Of a stretch of 64,000 bases of DNA, positions 17,359 through 26,549 are shown piece after piece. A program made the position numbers and the translations under genes. Every line of letters starts with the position of its first letter. Within the stretch, counting starts at the first letter, position 1. Source of the stretch: Dehalococcoidia bacterium (GTDB lineage Bacteria; Chloroflexota; Dehalococcoidia; Tepidiformales; Tepidiformaceae); assembly GCA_020850615.1 (NCBI GenBank), contig JADZEI010000018.1:142801-206800 (forward strand), in the 5' to 3' direction. The notes under the pieces were generated by a model. That model did no database searches and was not told the DNA's origin. It worked only from the letters and a program-made list of their open reading frames with translations.

Positions 17359-17386
17359 CTCGAACGTTCGTCGCCGGTTCGCCCGC

Positions 17387-18664
17387 TCAGGCGGGGGTGA
17401 ACTTGACCGGCAGGTGCTTGATGCCCCCGATGAAGTTCGAACGCAGACGCTCCTCCGGGCCGGCCTGCTGGATGTCCGGCAGCTTCGCGAGCAGCTCTTC
17501 GAAGAGGCACTTCAGCTCCAGCCGCGCGAACCCGGCGCCCAGGCAGAAGTGCTCGCCGATGCCGAAGGCGATGTGGTCGTTCGGCGTGCGTGTGATGTCG
17601 AAGGTGTCGGCGTCCGGGAAGACGCTTTCGTCGCGGTTCGCCGAGGGATACCACATCACGATCCGCTCGCCCTTCTTCATCGGCTGGCCGGCGATCTCCG
17701 TGTCCTCCATCGCGACGCGCGCCATGTGCGTCACCGGCGACACGTAGCGGATGATCTCTTCGACGGCGCCGGGCAGCAGCGACATGTCGGCCTGGAGCCG
17801 CTCCCGCTCGCCGGGATTCTTGAACAGCGCCAGCAGCCCGCCCGACATCGCGTTCCGCGTCGTCTCGTTCCCGGCGAGGATGAGCAGGAAGCAGAACCAG
17901 AGGATGTCCTCGTCGCTCAGCTTCTCCCCGTCGAGCTCGGACTCGCAGAGCAGGCTGATCATGTCCTCCCTGCGCTCGGCGCGGTGCGCCTGGAGCTGCT
18001 GGGCGAAGTACCCGAACATCTGCATCGTGCCCATATTGCCGGTGATGCGGGCCGCCTCGACGGTGCCGCGCTGCTCTTCGGGCACGTCCGTCTGGTACTC
18101 CGGGTCGCCGGAACCGAGCACCTTGTTCGTCAGCGTGAACATCAACTGCCACTCGGACTTCGGGATGCCCATCATCTCGCAGATGACCGCGAGCGGGATG
18201 AGCGCCGCCACCTCGGTCACGAAGTCGCACTCCCCCTTCGGCGCGATGTCATCGATCACCTGGCGCGTGATCTCGCGGATATGGCCTTCCATGGCGTTGA
18301 CGGCGCGCGGCGTGAACCCCTTGTTCACCAGCCGGCGCAGCTTCACGTGCCGCGGCGGGTCCATCGTGATGAGCATCTTCCCGTTGCCGTTGGCAGCGAG
18401 CGTCGCCTCCGCTTCGTCCCGCGGCTCGGCGAAGACGATGCCGCGCTCGGAGCTCCAGATCTCCGGGTGGCGCGATACCGCAACGATGTCTTCGAAGCGC
18501 ACCACGGACCAGAAGCCCTTGAGCTCGTCCGTGCCCTGGTTCCAGTGGATCGGCTTCTCCCTGCGGAGGATCTTGAACGCTTCGTGCGCGCGCCCCTGCT
18601 CGAAAAGGTCCGGAAACGCGAGGTTGATCTGGTCGAGCGCGAGGCCCGGCTCCATCGTTGTCAT
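17387..18664 (-). CDS. cytochrome P450
   Basis: A soluble heme monooxygenase of 425 residues. The I-helix reads AGNETTRNAMSGG (oxygen-activating, about residues 265-277), the ExxR motif falls in the K-helix (VEEIIRYVSPVTHMAR), and the heme loop is FGIGEHFCLGAGFARLE with the thiolate Cys near residue 375. The sequence type (FWSVVRFEDIVAVSRHPEIWSSERG start, PPRHVKLRRLVNKGFTPRAV) resembles the bacterial CYP125/CYP142/CYP124 group that acts on sterols, terpenes or fatty acids. The substrate is inferred only. A ferredoxin gene lies 68 bases upstream on the same strand and is its probable electron donor. Confidence 0.95.
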   Translation of the reverse strand: MTTMEPGLALDQINLAFPDLFEQGRAHEAFKILRREKPIHWNQGTDELKGFWSVVRFEDIVAVSRHPEIWSSERGIVFAEPRDEAEATLAANGNGKMLITMDPPRHVKLRRLVNKGFTPRAVNAMEGHIREITRQVIDDIAPKGECDFVTEVAALIPLAVICEMMGIPKSEWQLMFTLTNKVLGSGDPEYQTDVPEEQRGTVEAARITGNMGTMQMFGYFAQQLQAHRAERREDMISLLCESELDGEKLSDEDILWFCFLLILAGNETTRNAMSGGLLALFKNPGERERLQADMSLLPGAVEEIIRYVSPVTHMARVAMEDTEIAGQPMKKGERIVMWYPSANRDESVFPDADTFDITRTPNDHIAFGIGEHFCLGAGFARLELKCLFEELLAKLPDIQQAGPEERLRSNFIGGIKHLPVKFTPA

Positions 18665-18732
18665 TCAGTTGGCTCCCTGCTTCTTACCGTTGGTCGACGG
18701 ACGTTGCGCCGCTGGACGGCGCCCTGCGTTCG

Positions 18733-18924
18733 CTACTGGGCCCAGGCGATGGCCTGCCGGGGGCAGAGGCGGATGGCGCGCTCCACCTTCGGCGCCAGCT
18801 CCTCCGTGACCTCATCCACGGTCACCCGGCTGATGTCATCGTCGCCCACCTCGAAGACCTCCGGCGCGGCCGCTTCGCACTTGCGGTGGCCTTCGCACAT
18901 GTCTTCATTGACCACGACCTTCAT
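18733..18924 (-). CDS. P450-associated ferredoxin, CxxHxxC 3Fe-4S type
   Basis: A 63-residue ferredoxin starting at ATG 18924 after GGAGGGG. The cluster ligands are C-E-G-H-R-K-C near residues 10-16 and C-P near residue 54. The second ligand position of a normal 4Fe-4S motif is His, as in the small ferredoxins that serve actinobacterial P450s and usually hold a 3Fe-4S cluster. Acidic residues cover most of the surface. It is directly upstream of and co-oriented with the P450, so it is its likely redox partner. No ferredoxin reductase is in the window. Confidence 0.9.
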   Translation of the reverse strand: MKVVVNEDMCEGHRKCEAAAPEVFEVGDDDISRVTVDEVTEELAPKVERAIRLCPRQAIAWAQ

Positions 18925-19137
18925 GCATTCCCCTCCACGGTAGCCGAACAGCATTCGGCCTGCTGCAGGGCAGTATACGTTCAGTCCGACCGCGCGGTAA
19001 GTACGTGGCCTCGCCGGTGGCCCGGCATCCGTGTTAGGCAATTGTCCGTATCGCGGCATAGGAGCGCCGCCGTGCCGTGGCGATACTGCGGCCACCGTCG
19101 CGCGACCCGATCCCGCGCACGGGAAAGGACGAGCTCC

Positions 19138-19977
19138 ATGTACATGCCCAACGGCCGGCTCCAGCGTGAGGGGTGGCACCCCGCGACCATCGGCATGCTC
19201 GTCTGCGGCATCGTCGCAATCCTGTTCTGCATCGTCTCGCTAGTCGGCATCTACTTCTCGCTCTGGGCGTTCGAAGCGACGATCCTGTCACTCCTCGTAG
19301 GCCTCATCCGGCACCGCGTGTGGCGGGCGATCTGCGCCGGCTTCGCCATCCCGTCGTTCCTTTTCCTGGGCTTCTTCTCGTTCTTCGTCGGGCTGCTCAC
19401 GACCTTTGTCTTCGGACTCGGCCTGCTCCTGCTCGTCGGCTCGATCGCCGCGATCGCAGGCACCGTCTTCGCCATCGTCGAGTTGGTGAACACGATCAAC
19501 GGAGACGATCCGGCCGGCGCGCGGGGCGGCTACGGTGCCGCGGGCGCCTGGGGTCAGCCAGCGCAGCAGATCATCATCAACAACAACAACAGCGCACAGA
19601 ACAGCGCCCAGGTTGGGAACAACGACAACCGCCGCGTCACCTACCCGGCGGGCAGCCAGGGTAGCGGCGCGCGCGTCGGCGTTATCGACTGCGGCCGGCC
19701 GCTTCCCGACCTGCCGATCCGCGCCGGGCAGGCGCTGCTGGCCGGGCGTGATGCCGCCGCGTCGGTCCGCCTGTCGGATCCGCGCGCGAGCCGCCGTCAC
19801 GTCGAGATCATGCTCGACGGCAACGGCTGGATCGTGCGGGACCTGGGCTCGGTGAACCCGACCCGGATCCTTTCCCCCTACGGCGAGCAGGAAGTCGCCG
19901 GGACCGTCCGACGTGTGTCGCACGGGCAGCTCGCCATCGGCAATTCGATCATCACGCTCTATCCGCCCGGTTCGTAG
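19138..19977 (+). CDS. membrane protein with C-terminal FHA domain
   Basis: A 279-residue protein from ATG 19138, with GGAAAGGA upstream. Residues 15-120 hold about four membrane spans of the DUF4190-like type. Then come a Gly/Ala linker and an Asn/Gln-rich low-complexity stretch (QQIIINNNNSAQNSAQ, about 140-165). The C-terminal forkhead-associated domain (about 180-279) has the LLAGRD and SDPRASRRHVEI motifs (Gly-Arg, Ser-Arg-His), which bind phosphothreonine. It probably recruits a phosphoprotein to the membrane. No Ser/Thr kinase gene is near. A longer in-frame ORF from 18658 overlaps the ferredoxin and is rejected. Confidence 0.9.
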   Translation: MYMPNGRLQREGWHPATIGMLVCGIVAILFCIVSLVGIYFSLWAFEATILSLLVGLIRHRVWRAICAGFAIPSFLFLGFFSFFVGLLTTFVFGLGLLLLVGSIAAIAGTVFAIVELVNTINGDDPAGARGGYGAAGAWGQPAQQIIINNNNSAQNSAQVGNNDNRRVTYPAGSQGSGARVGVIDCGRPLPDLPIRAGQALLAGRDAAASVRLSDPRASRRHVEIMLDGNGWIVRDLGSVNPTRILSPYGEQEVAGTVRRVSHGQLAIGNSIITLYPPGS

Positions 19978-20110
19978 CCGCGTACCGGCGCACCGCTGTG
20001 TCGCGACGGCCTGTGATACCGCGCTCTTCCTCGCCAAATCAGGACTGGCGCCGCCGAACGTCTTAAGGACGCGCCGGTAGTGCCGACACTGTGCTTGGGA
20101 GGGAAACCCG

Positions 20111-21514
20111 ATGCGCAATTCGTGGGTGGTGAGTTGTGCCCTGCTCGTCTTCCCGATGATCGCGTTCGCGGCGGTGTCGTCGGTCGACGCCTGGAACCCA
20201 TCGGTCATGGCGCCTACCGGGCACTTTTATGTCGTCTCGGCAGCGGCGATCCTGGCCGCGGGCATCGGCGTGGCGCTCCTCCTCTGCGTCCGCAGCGTGC
20301 GGGAGACGCGGACGCTCTTCCTCGGCCTGGGCTTCGTGGGGCTGGGGCTCATCTTCGGCGCACACGGGCTCTCCACGCCCGGGTTCATCGTCGAACGGGG
20401 CGGCTACCCGTACGGCGTCATCGTTTCCGCCGGGATCAGCCAGATCGTCGCGGCGAGCCTGATCTTCGCGAGCGTGCTGCCGGATCCCTGGCTCCCGGCC
20501 CGACGGCTCGCGCGCTGGTCGCCGGCCATCATCAGCGCTTCGCTCAGCCTCTTCGTCGGCTACGTCGTGGTGACGCTCGCCCGGCCGGAAACGTGGGAGA
20601 TCGTCCCGCGCGGCGAGACGTGGGATGCGTTCCTCGCGGGCGCGGCCATCGCGCTGCTCGCCGGGGCGGCACGGCGGTATTGGCAGGCGTGGCAGCTCAC
20701 GCGCTTCCCCGCCCAGTTCGCGATGGTCGCCTCTCTCATCCTGCTCGCGGAATCGCAGGTCTCGATGTACTTCGGCGAGCCGTGGTATGTCGACTGGTGG
20801 ATCTACCACGGCCTGCTCCTCGCGTCGTTCGGCACGCTGGTGGGCGGCTGGGCGGTCGAGGCCCGGCGCGCGCGGTCGCTGCTCCTCTTCTCGCGGTCCA
20901 TCGCACTCCGTGACCGGCTGGACCACGTCGACCTGGCGCAACCCGAGACGCTCGAAGCGATCGAAGAGGCCATGACCGGGAAGGACCCGTACACACGGGA
21001 TCACATGAGCCGGGTAGCCGAGTTCGCCGAGGCGATTGCGAACGAACTGGGGGTGGACGAACGCACCCGCCAGCTCGCCACCGTCGCGGGCCGCATCCAC
21101 GACGTCGGCAAGATCGCCGTGCCGGACGACATTCTCCTCAAGCCGGGGAAGCTCACCGCCGGGGAGTTCGAGCAGATGAAGCACCACGCGGCCCGCGGCG
21201 CCCTCATCGTCCAGAAGTCGAAGGTGTTGAGCGACGTGGCCGAGGTTGTACGAGCGCACCACGAGCGGTTCGCCGGCGGCGGCTACCCGGATGGGGTGGC
21301 CGGCGAGGCGATCCCGTTCGCCGCCCGCATCGTCGCGGTCGCCGATACCTTCGACGCGCTTACCTCGACCCGCGTGTACCGCGCGGCGCGCCCGGTGGGC
21401 GAAGCGATCGCGGAGCTGCGCCGCGTCGCCGGCACGCAGCTCGACCCGCGCTGCGTGGCCGCGTTCCTCGCCTGGCTCGAACGGCAGGATGCGGAGCTCG
21501 CCCACGCCGCCTGA
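20111..21514 (+). CDS. membrane HD-GYP domain protein
   Basis: A second predicted cyclic-di-GMP phosphodiesterase, 467 residues, unrelated at its sensor end to the one at 12954-14372. GGGAGGG precedes the ATG. The N-terminal 240 residues contain about seven membrane spans. A linker leads to the HD-GYP domain: TGKDPYTRDHMSRVAEFAEA, GRIHDVGKIAVPDDILLKPG (about 335-355), MKHHAARG, and HHERFAGGGYPDG with the intact GYP triad (about 395). No GGDEF or EAL gene is in the window. It converges on a methyltransferase gene only eight bases away. Confidence 0.93.
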   Translation: MRNSWVVSCALLVFPMIAFAAVSSVDAWNPSVMAPTGHFYVVSAAAILAAGIGVALLLCVRSVRETRTLFLGLGFVGLGLIFGAHGLSTPGFIVERGGYPYGVIVSAGISQIVAASLIFASVLPDPWLPARRLARWSPAIISASLSLFVGYVVVTLARPETWEIVPRGETWDAFLAGAAIALLAGAARRYWQAWQLTRFPAQFAMVASLILLAESQVSMYFGEPWYVDWWIYHGLLLASFGTLVGGWAVEARRARSLLLFSRSIALRDRLDHVDLAQPETLEAIEEAMTGKDPYTRDHMSRVAEFAEAIANELGVDERTRQLATVAGRIHDVGKIAVPDDILLKPGKLTAGEFEQMKHHAARGALIVQKSKVLSDVAEVVRAHHERFAGGGYPDGVAGEAIPFAARIVAVADTFDALTSTRVYRAARPVGEAIAELRRVAGTQLDPRCVAAFLAWLERQDAELAHAA

Positions 21515-21522
21515 GCCCGCCG

Positions 21523-22332
21523 CTACACGGGCTTGACCAGCACCGCCTGGAGCCACCGCACGCTCCCCGCCCGGGCCGACCGCGCGAGGTTCGCGAGCTT
21601 ACCGGGCATGCCGGCGCCCATGACGATCTCCAGGTTCAGCGGCCCCGGCGGTGGCCCCGCGGAGAGCGACTTCATCCAGCCCAGCGCATCGTCCGTCAGG
21701 TCCTGCCACGCTTGCACTTCGAAACCCGCGCTCTTCACGAATCCCAGCGTCTCTGCCGGTGTGAAGAGGTGGCTGATCGCGGCGTCGCTGGCCCACGGCA
21801 CGGGAAACTCGAGCTCCGGGCCATCCCCGCGGACAATGTCGAAGAACGCGAACCGCCCACCGGGCCGCAGCACCCGGAACACCTCCCGGTAGAGCGCAGT
21901 CCGGTCGGCGATGTTCATCACCACATGCTGGGTCCAGGCGACATCGAATGCGCCGCCATCGAACGGCATCGCGAGCGCGTCGCCCTGGTGGAAGCGCACA
22001 CGGTCGCTCAGCGCGCACGCCTCCGTGAGCACCTGCGCCGAGCGCACGAACTCGGGCGTGAGGTCGATGCCCGTAACGTCGGCGCCGAACGCGCTCGCGA
22101 GGATGCGCGCAGGACCACCGAGCCCCGAACCGACGTCGATGACGCGCTCGCCCGGCCGGATCCCGGCGAGCTGCGCGAGCGCCTGCGTCGCAGCGAGGCC
22201 ACGGGTGTGGAACTCGTCGGCGGGCGCCAGCGCGACCGGGGTGATGGGGTCGAGGCCGGCGGCCGCCGCGGCCTCCAGGACGCGCTCGGCGAGCCGATCG
22301 CCCGTGTAATGCTGTTCGACCGTTTCCGGCAT
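21523..22332 (-). CDS. class I SAM-dependent methyltransferase
   Basis: A 269-residue methyltransferase. Motif I is VIDVGSGLGGPARILA (about residues 66-81), followed by an acidic residue in VTGIDLTPEF, and DVAWTQHVVMNI for motif II. The overall pattern is the UbiE/sarcosine-N-methyltransferase/sterol type (Methyltransf_11). ATG 22332 is preferred, nine bases after GGGAGG; a GTG two codons upstream sits too close. The acceptor substrate cannot be told from sequence. Its neighbour upstream is the RAM-domain protein, after a terminator, so it is probably monocistronic. Confidence 0.88.
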   Translation of the reverse strand: MPETVEQHYTGDRLAERVLEAAAAAGLDPITPVALAPADEFHTRGLAATQALAQLAGIRPGERVIDVGSGLGGPARILASAFGADVTGIDLTPEFVRSAQVLTEACALSDRVRFHQGDALAMPFDGGAFDVAWTQHVVMNIADRTALYREVFRVLRPGGRFAFFDIVRGDGPELEFPVPWASDAAISHLFTPAETLGFVKSAGFEVQAWQDLTDDALGWMKSLSAGPPPGPLNLEIVMGAGMPGKLANLARSARAGSVRWLQAVLVKPV

Positions 22333-22390
22333 GGCCACGTACCTCCCTGCAATCGCGGCATTGTATGCACGTCCGGTGATTTCGCGAATT

Positions 22391-22423
22391 GAAAAGGGGA
22401 CGCCAGCCAGTGCCGGCGCCCCC
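22391..22423 (-). terminator. intrinsic terminator after the RAM-domain gene
   Basis: On the minus strand a 9-bp stem with one G-T pair (GGGGGCGCC against GGCGTCCCC) closes a 10-base loop and ends in TTTTC. Confidence 0.8.
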
Positions 22424-22450
22424 GTATCGGTGCGGTCGCCATGGAGACGG

Positions 22451-22702
22451 CTAGCCGCCGCCGTTCGCTTCCGGGAAGGTGACGCAGGTGGTCGTGCTCT
22501 CGATGCCCTCCACCGCGCGGATATGGCGGCTGATGACGGACGGCACGTCCGTCAGGGTCGGTACTTCGACGACCGCGACGATGTCGTAAGGCCCCATGAC
22601 CTGGTAGACCTCACTGATGCCGTCCACGGCGTTCAGGCGGTTGTACACGTCGATGGTCTTTGCCGGGTCGACGACGATGAGGACAAAAGCCTTGATGGTC
22701 AT
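22451..22702 (-). CDS. stand-alone Lrp/AsnC ligand-binding (RAM) domain protein
   Basis: An 83-residue protein consisting only of the RAM/AsnC C-terminal domain: KAFVLIVVDPAKTIDVYNRL, GISEVYQVMGPYDIVAVVEV and HIRAVEGIESTTTCVTF. It has no DNA-binding helix-turn-helix. Such stand-alone proteins bind amino acids or small effectors and assemble into rings. The start has a weak GGAG nearby (AAGGAGTGTTACGCAACCC). It lies between lepA and the methyltransferase. Confidence 0.88.
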   Translation of the reverse strand: MTIKAFVLIVVDPAKTIDVYNRLNAVDGISEVYQVMGPYDIVAVVEVPTLTDVPSVISRHIRAVEGIESTTTCVTFPEANGGG

Positions 22703-22825
22703 GGGTTGCGTAACACTCCTTGCGGGCAGGCGCGCCGGCGCCCGTTGGGACGGTAAGACGCGAGGAATGTAGCAGCGGGAGATTTCGGGCAGGTTTCGTG
22801 GCGGCCCGCGGCGCCGCGCCGAAAC

Positions 22826-24652
22826 CTACTCTTCTCGAAGCCGGAGGACCGCCATGAACGCTTCCTGCGGGATTTCGACGTTCCCGACGCGCTTCATGCG
22901 CTTCTTGCCTTCGGCCTGCTTCTCGAGGAGCTTGCGCTTCCGCGTGATGTCGCCGCCGTAGCACTTCGCGAGCACGTTCTTCCGCATCGCGCGGATGGTC
23001 TCGCGCGAGATGATCCGCCCGCCGACGGCGGCCTGGATCGGCACGTCGAACATCTGCCGCGGGATCAGGTCCTTCAGCTTCGAAACGAGCACCCGGCCTT
23101 CGCGCTGGGCGTTCGCGGTGTGCGTGATCAGCGAGAGCGCGTCGACCGCGATGCTGTTCACGAGCACGTCCACCTTCACCAGGTTCGCCGCGCGGTATCC
23201 GGTGATGTGGTAGTCGAGGCTCGCATAGCCGCTCGTCGAGCCTTTCAGCTGGTCGTAGAAGTCGACCAGGATCTCGGCCATCGGCACGTCGTATTCGAGC
23301 AGGACGCGCGCTTCGCCCTGGGCCATCTCCGATTCCGGCTCCAGGTATTCCATCCGCAGGAACTGGCCGCGGCGCGTCGTCACCAGCTCCATCACCTGGC
23401 CGATGTACCGGCTCGGCGTGATCACGTCGATCTTCGCCCAGGGCTCCTCGATCAGCTCGATGCGCGACGGGTCCGGGAGGTCGGCGGGGTTGTCGACGAG
23501 CACGTCTTCGCCGCGGGTCGTCTTCACGTGGTACTCCACGCTGGGCGCCGTGGTGAGCAGGCTCAGGCCGTACTCGCGCTCCAGCCGCTCGCCCACGATC
23601 TCCAGGTGCAGCAGCCCCAGGAACCCGCAGCGGAAGCCGAACCCGAGCGCCGCCGACGATTCCGGCTCGTACACAAGCGAGGCATCGTTCAGGGCGAGCT
23701 TCGCGAGGGCCTCGCGCAGGTCCTGGTATTCGTCCGAATCGGTCGGGTAGATGCCTGCGAAAACCATCGGCTTCGCCTGGCGGTAGCCCGGCAGCGGCTC
23801 CGGCGCGGGGTGCGCCTTGAGCGTGATCGTGTCGCCGACGCGGCAGTCGGCCACGTCCTTGAGCCCCGTCGCCACGTAGCCCACTTCGCCGCAACCGAGC
23901 TCCCCCAGCGGCCGCATCTGCGGGTTGAACGTGCCGTATTCGAGCGGCTCGAACTCGACTTCGGTGGCCATCAGGCGGAGCTGCTCGCGCCGGCCGAGGT
24001 GCCCATCGAACACGCGCACGTGGGCGACCACGCCCTTATACGCGTCGTACTTCGAATCGAAGATAAGCGCCTTGACCGGAGCTTTCGGGTCGCCCTTCGG
24101 CGGCGGGATCCGCGCCGCGATCGCGGCCAGGATCTCGTCGACGCCGATGCCTTCCTTCGCACTCGCAACGATGATCTCGTCGCGCGCGAAGCCGATGACG
24201 CGTTCCAACTCGGCGGCCACGCGCTCGGGCTCGGCGTGGGGCAGGTCGATCTTGTTCAGCACCGGGATCAGCGTGAGGTCCTGGTTCATGGCGAGATACA
24301 CGTTCGCCAGCGTCTGCGCCTCGATGCCCTGCGAGGCATCGACCACGAGCAGTGCGCCTTCGCACGCGGCCAGGCTGCGCGACACTTCGTACGCGAAGTC
24401 CACGTGTCCGGGCGTGTCGATGAGGTTGAGCTCGTACTCTTCGCCGTCCGGGCCGCGGTACATCATCCGCGCGGCCGCCGCCTTGATGGTGATGCCCTTC
24501 TCGCGCTCCAGGTCCATGGAGTCGAGCAGCTGCGCGGCCATGTCACGCTGCGAGACCGTCCCCGTCCGTTCGAGGAGCCGGTCGGCAAGGGTCGACTTTC
24601 CGTGGTCGATATGTGCGATGATGCAGAAGTTGCGGATGCGGGACTGGTCCAC
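22826..24652 (-). CDS. lepA: elongation factor 4 (LepA)
   Basis: A ribosome-associated GTPase of 608 residues. The start is GTG 24652, giving [20 protein letters not shown]; the upstream in-frame ATGs would add a non-conserved tail, and a TACACT box sits seven bases before the GTG. G motifs are AHIDHGKST (G1), DTPGHVDF (G3) and [10 protein letters not shown] (G4). The C-terminal unique LepA domain contains [23 protein letters not shown] split at its conserved core and ends with [20 protein letters not shown], the tRNA-contacting tail. Length is normal. It is divergent from a gene for an HTH protein 58 bases away. Confidence 0.97.
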   Translation of the reverse strand: MDQSRIRNFCIIAHIDHGKSTLADRLLERTGTVSQRDMAAQLLDSMDLEREKGITIKAAAARMMYRGPDGEEYELNLIDTPGHVDFAYEVSRSLAACEGALLVVDASQGIEAQTLANVYLAMNQDLTLIPVLNKIDLPHAEPERVAAELERVIGFARDEIIVASAKEGIGVDEILAAIAARIPPPKGDPKAPVKALIFDSKYDAYKGVVAHVRVFDGHLGRREQLRLMATEVEFEPLEYGTFNPQMRPLGELGCGEVGYVATGLKDVADCRVGDTITLKAHPAPEPLPGYRQAKPMVFAGIYPTDSDEYQDLREALAKLALNDASLVYEPESSAALGFGFRCGFLGLLHLEIVGERLEREYGLSLLTTAPSVEYHVKTTRGEDVLVDNPADLPDPSRIELIEEPWAKIDVITPSRYIGQVMELVTTRRGQFLRMEYLEPESEMAQGEARVLLEYDVPMAEILVDFYDQLKGSTSGYASLDYHITGYRAANLVKVDVLVNSIAVDALSLITHTANAQREGRVLVSKLKDLIPRQMFDVPIQAAVGGRIISRETIRAMRKNVLAKCYGGDITRKRKLLEKQAEGKKRMKRVGNVEIPQEAFMAVLRLREE

Positions 24653-24659
24653 GCATTCC

Positions 24660-24665
24660 AGTGTA
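24660..24665 (-). promoter_or_regulatory. -10 box TACACT of a leaderless promoter (lepA)
   Basis: On the minus strand TACACT is followed by seven bases and the GTG at 24652, so lepA mRNA is predicted to start at its GTG. Confidence 0.65.
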
Positions 24666-24710
24666 GGGTGGACATGGCTTAGGCGTGCTGGCGCCGCCGA
24701 GGGAACGCCG

Positions 24711-25286
24711 ATGTGGAACGACGAACCCAACAGAGGCTTCGACCGGGAGACATTCATCCGGGAGCGTCACGAGCCCGGCCTGCCCGACGAGTGCATCGAG
24801 CTCATGGGGATCCTCGCCTGCGGGTGCTCCGATTGGGAGATCGCCGCCGCCCTCGGCATCCCGGTTCCGCGCGTGACCTACTGGACCTCGTACGCCATCA
24901 ACGTGCTCTTCGGCGGGTGGGGTGATACGAAACCCACCGATATGGCACTCCTCGTCTGGTTCATGGAGCACAGCGACTGCTGCGTCCAGGGCTGGGCCGA
25001 ACGGATCCACGACACCACCTATGCCCGGCTCGCGTACCTGAAGCGCGAACAGCCCGGCGCGCGGCTCGACCGCCTCGCGGCCATGCACATCGACTTCTCC
25101 CGCCTCGAAGCGGGGCTGGACCACTGGGAGTCGCTGCCGCCGTCGCGCCAGCGCCGCGTACCGCGGCGGTGCCACGGGCCCACACGGCAGCTCCTCGGCT
25201 TCGACCCCGCGGACCCCGAGCAGATGGCCGAATTCGTGAAGCGGGTCGATAGCGAACGCGCCGAAGAAACCAGCGACGGCGCCTGA
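24711..25286 (+). CDS. hypothetical protein with LuxR-like helix-turn-helix segment
   Basis: A 191-residue protein starting at ATG 24711 with GAGGGAA upstream; the long upstream extension of this frame is antisense to lepA. Around residues 30-65 the sequence [20 protein letters not shown], then a second helix ([16 protein letters not shown]), resembles the GerE/LuxR C-terminal helix-turn-helix: G-x-S-x-x-E-I-A-x-x-L-G-I and then a recognition helix. The rest, with many Trp, Cys and Arg residues, is unfamiliar. It is divergent from lepA with starts 58 bases apart. A DNA-binding role is inferred only from the HTH-like stretch. Confidence 0.7.
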   Translation: MWNDEPNRGFDRETFIRERHEPGLPDECIELMGILACGCSDWEIAAALGIPVPRVTYWTSYAINVLFGGWGDTKPTDMALLVWFMEHSDCCVQGWAERIHDTTYARLAYLKREQPGARLDRLAAMHIDFSRLEAGLDHWESLPPSRQRRVPRRCHGPTRQLLGFDPADPEQMAEFVKRVDSERAEETSDGA

Positions 25287-25397
25287 CTCTGGCGGAGCCG
25301 GATCTCCCCTCTCTCTCCGGGAGAGGCGTCGGGGGTGAGGGCGCTCCGCCCCATGCGGACCCAGCCGACCGCACTGCCGCCCTGGGCCGCCGGGTTG

Positions 25398-25403
25398 TAC
25401 CCT
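25398..25403 (+). promoter_or_regulatory. -10 box TACCCT of a leaderless promoter
   Basis: TACCCT, six bases, then ATG 25410. It selects this ATG over an in-frame one at 25335. Confidence 0.55.
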
Positions 25404-25409
25404 GTCGTT

Positions 25410-26099
25410 ATGGTTGAAGCGCAACTCCCCGGCCACGTCGTCAGCGCGCGGCGAGACGGGCGGAACGAGGTGCTCCTGCACCGCTCCATGGCGGTCATGA
25501 GCAAGGACAAAGTCGAGATCAAGGCCGCTCGCGGGCTCGTGATCCTGCCGCTCATCGGCCTCGCCATCTCGGCCGTCGCCGGGACGTGGCTCGTGATGCA
25601 GGAAGGACAGGCGCCGTTCTGGGGTCTGGTCGTCACGCTCCTGATGCTCCTGATCGTCGTCCCTGTGTGCATTATGTCGCTGATTGGCTCCGTGGCCGGC
25701 GCCGATGTCGTCGTCGACGCGAAGAAGGGCTCCGCCACGTGGCAGCAGGGCTACCTGGGCATGGGCATCGGCACGAAAGAGCTCGTGCCCTTCGCCAAGA
25801 TCGACCACCTCCAGATCACCGTGGAAGGCGACGACACCGACCGCTGGCAGGACGAGAGCGACGACCTCCGCCAGTTCGCCCTCCTTCTGGTCAAGAAGAA
25901 CGGGAAGCGCCTCAAGCTCGCGCAGGTTCCCGTCCCGGCCTACGGCCAGGCCGACGGCATGGACCGCACGCTCGCGGTCGCGAACGCCGTCTCGGCGCTC
26001 ACCGGCGCGCCCGTCCGAATCCCGGAAGGCTGGGAACTGGTCGAAATCGACACGGACAGCGGCGAGGTCGTGACGGCGCCGGGCGACCCCGACGCGTAG
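25410..26099 (+). CDS. membrane protein, two-span, unknown function
   Basis: A 229-residue protein of no family I recognise. Two adjacent membrane spans (about residues 42-62 and 70-97) are followed by a soluble C-terminal region of beta strands with VVVDAKKGSATWQQG and LVKKNGKRLKLAQVPV, which suggests a PH-like or DUF3592-like fold exposed to the cytoplasm. The start follows a TACCCT box by six bases. The next gene (CoA-binding protein) follows after 33 bases and has its own ribosome site, so the two may form an operon. Confidence 0.75.
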   Translation: MVEAQLPGHVVSARRDGRNEVLLHRSMAVMSKDKVEIKAARGLVILPLIGLAISAVAGTWLVMQEGQAPFWGLVVTLLMLLIVVPVCIMSLIGSVAGADVVVDAKKGSATWQQGYLGMGIGTKELVPFAKIDHLQITVEGDDTDRWQDESDDLRQFALLLVKKNGKRLKLAQVPVPAYGQADGMDRTLAVANAVSALTGAPVRIPEGWELVEIDTDSGEVVTAPGDPDA

Positions 26100-26132
26100 G
26101 CTACGCCCGAAAGCACTGCCAGGGAGTTCGCA

Positions 26133-26540
26133 ATGGACGATGCGCTGCGCGCGCTCAAGGACGCGAAGACGATTGCCGTCGCCGGGCTCGATAGCCGGAC
26201 GAACCGCACGGCCTACCGCATCGCGCAGTACCTCAAGATGCAGGGGTACCGCGTGATCCCCGTCCACCTCGGCGCCTTCCCGGCCGACGAGGTGCTCGGC
26301 GAACGCGCCTACGAACGCATCCAGGACATCCCCGAGCACGTGGACCTGGTCGACGTGTTCGTCCGCTCGGAGAACACCGGCCCGGTGATCGACGACGCGA
26401 TCGCCGCGGGCGCGGGTGCGGTCTGGCTGCAGTCGGGAATCACGAACTCCGCGGGGATCGAACGCGCACGCGCAGCCGGCCTGGCCGCGACCCAGGACCG
26501 CTGCACGATGGTCGAGCTCGAGCGGCTCGCCTGGGTGTAG
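26133..26540 (+). CDS. CoA-binding domain protein (YccU family)
   Basis: A 135-residue Rossmann-fold protein with the CoA_binding_2 pattern: TIAVAGLDSRTNRTAYRIAQ, then GYRVIPVHLG, ADEVLGERAYERIQDIPEHV, VDVFVRSEN and GAVWLQSGITN. Family members bind CoA, sometimes as a disulfide, and their physiological role is not settled. AGGGAG precedes the ATG. It ends nine bases from the end of the convergent psp-locus operon. Confidence 0.92.
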   Translation: MDDALRALKDAKTIAVAGLDSRTNRTAYRIAQYLKMQGYRVIPVHLGAFPADEVLGERAYERIQDIPEHVDLVDVFVRSENTGPVIDDAIAAGAGAVWLQSGITNSAGIERARAAGLAATQDRCTMVELERLAWV

Positions 26541-26549
26541 CCCGCCGCC

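Noticed and set aside
22611..24757. Upstream in-frame starts for lepA (24757)
   Set aside because: The extra N-terminal residues are not LepA-like and the frame passes through the TACACT box and the divergent promoter.
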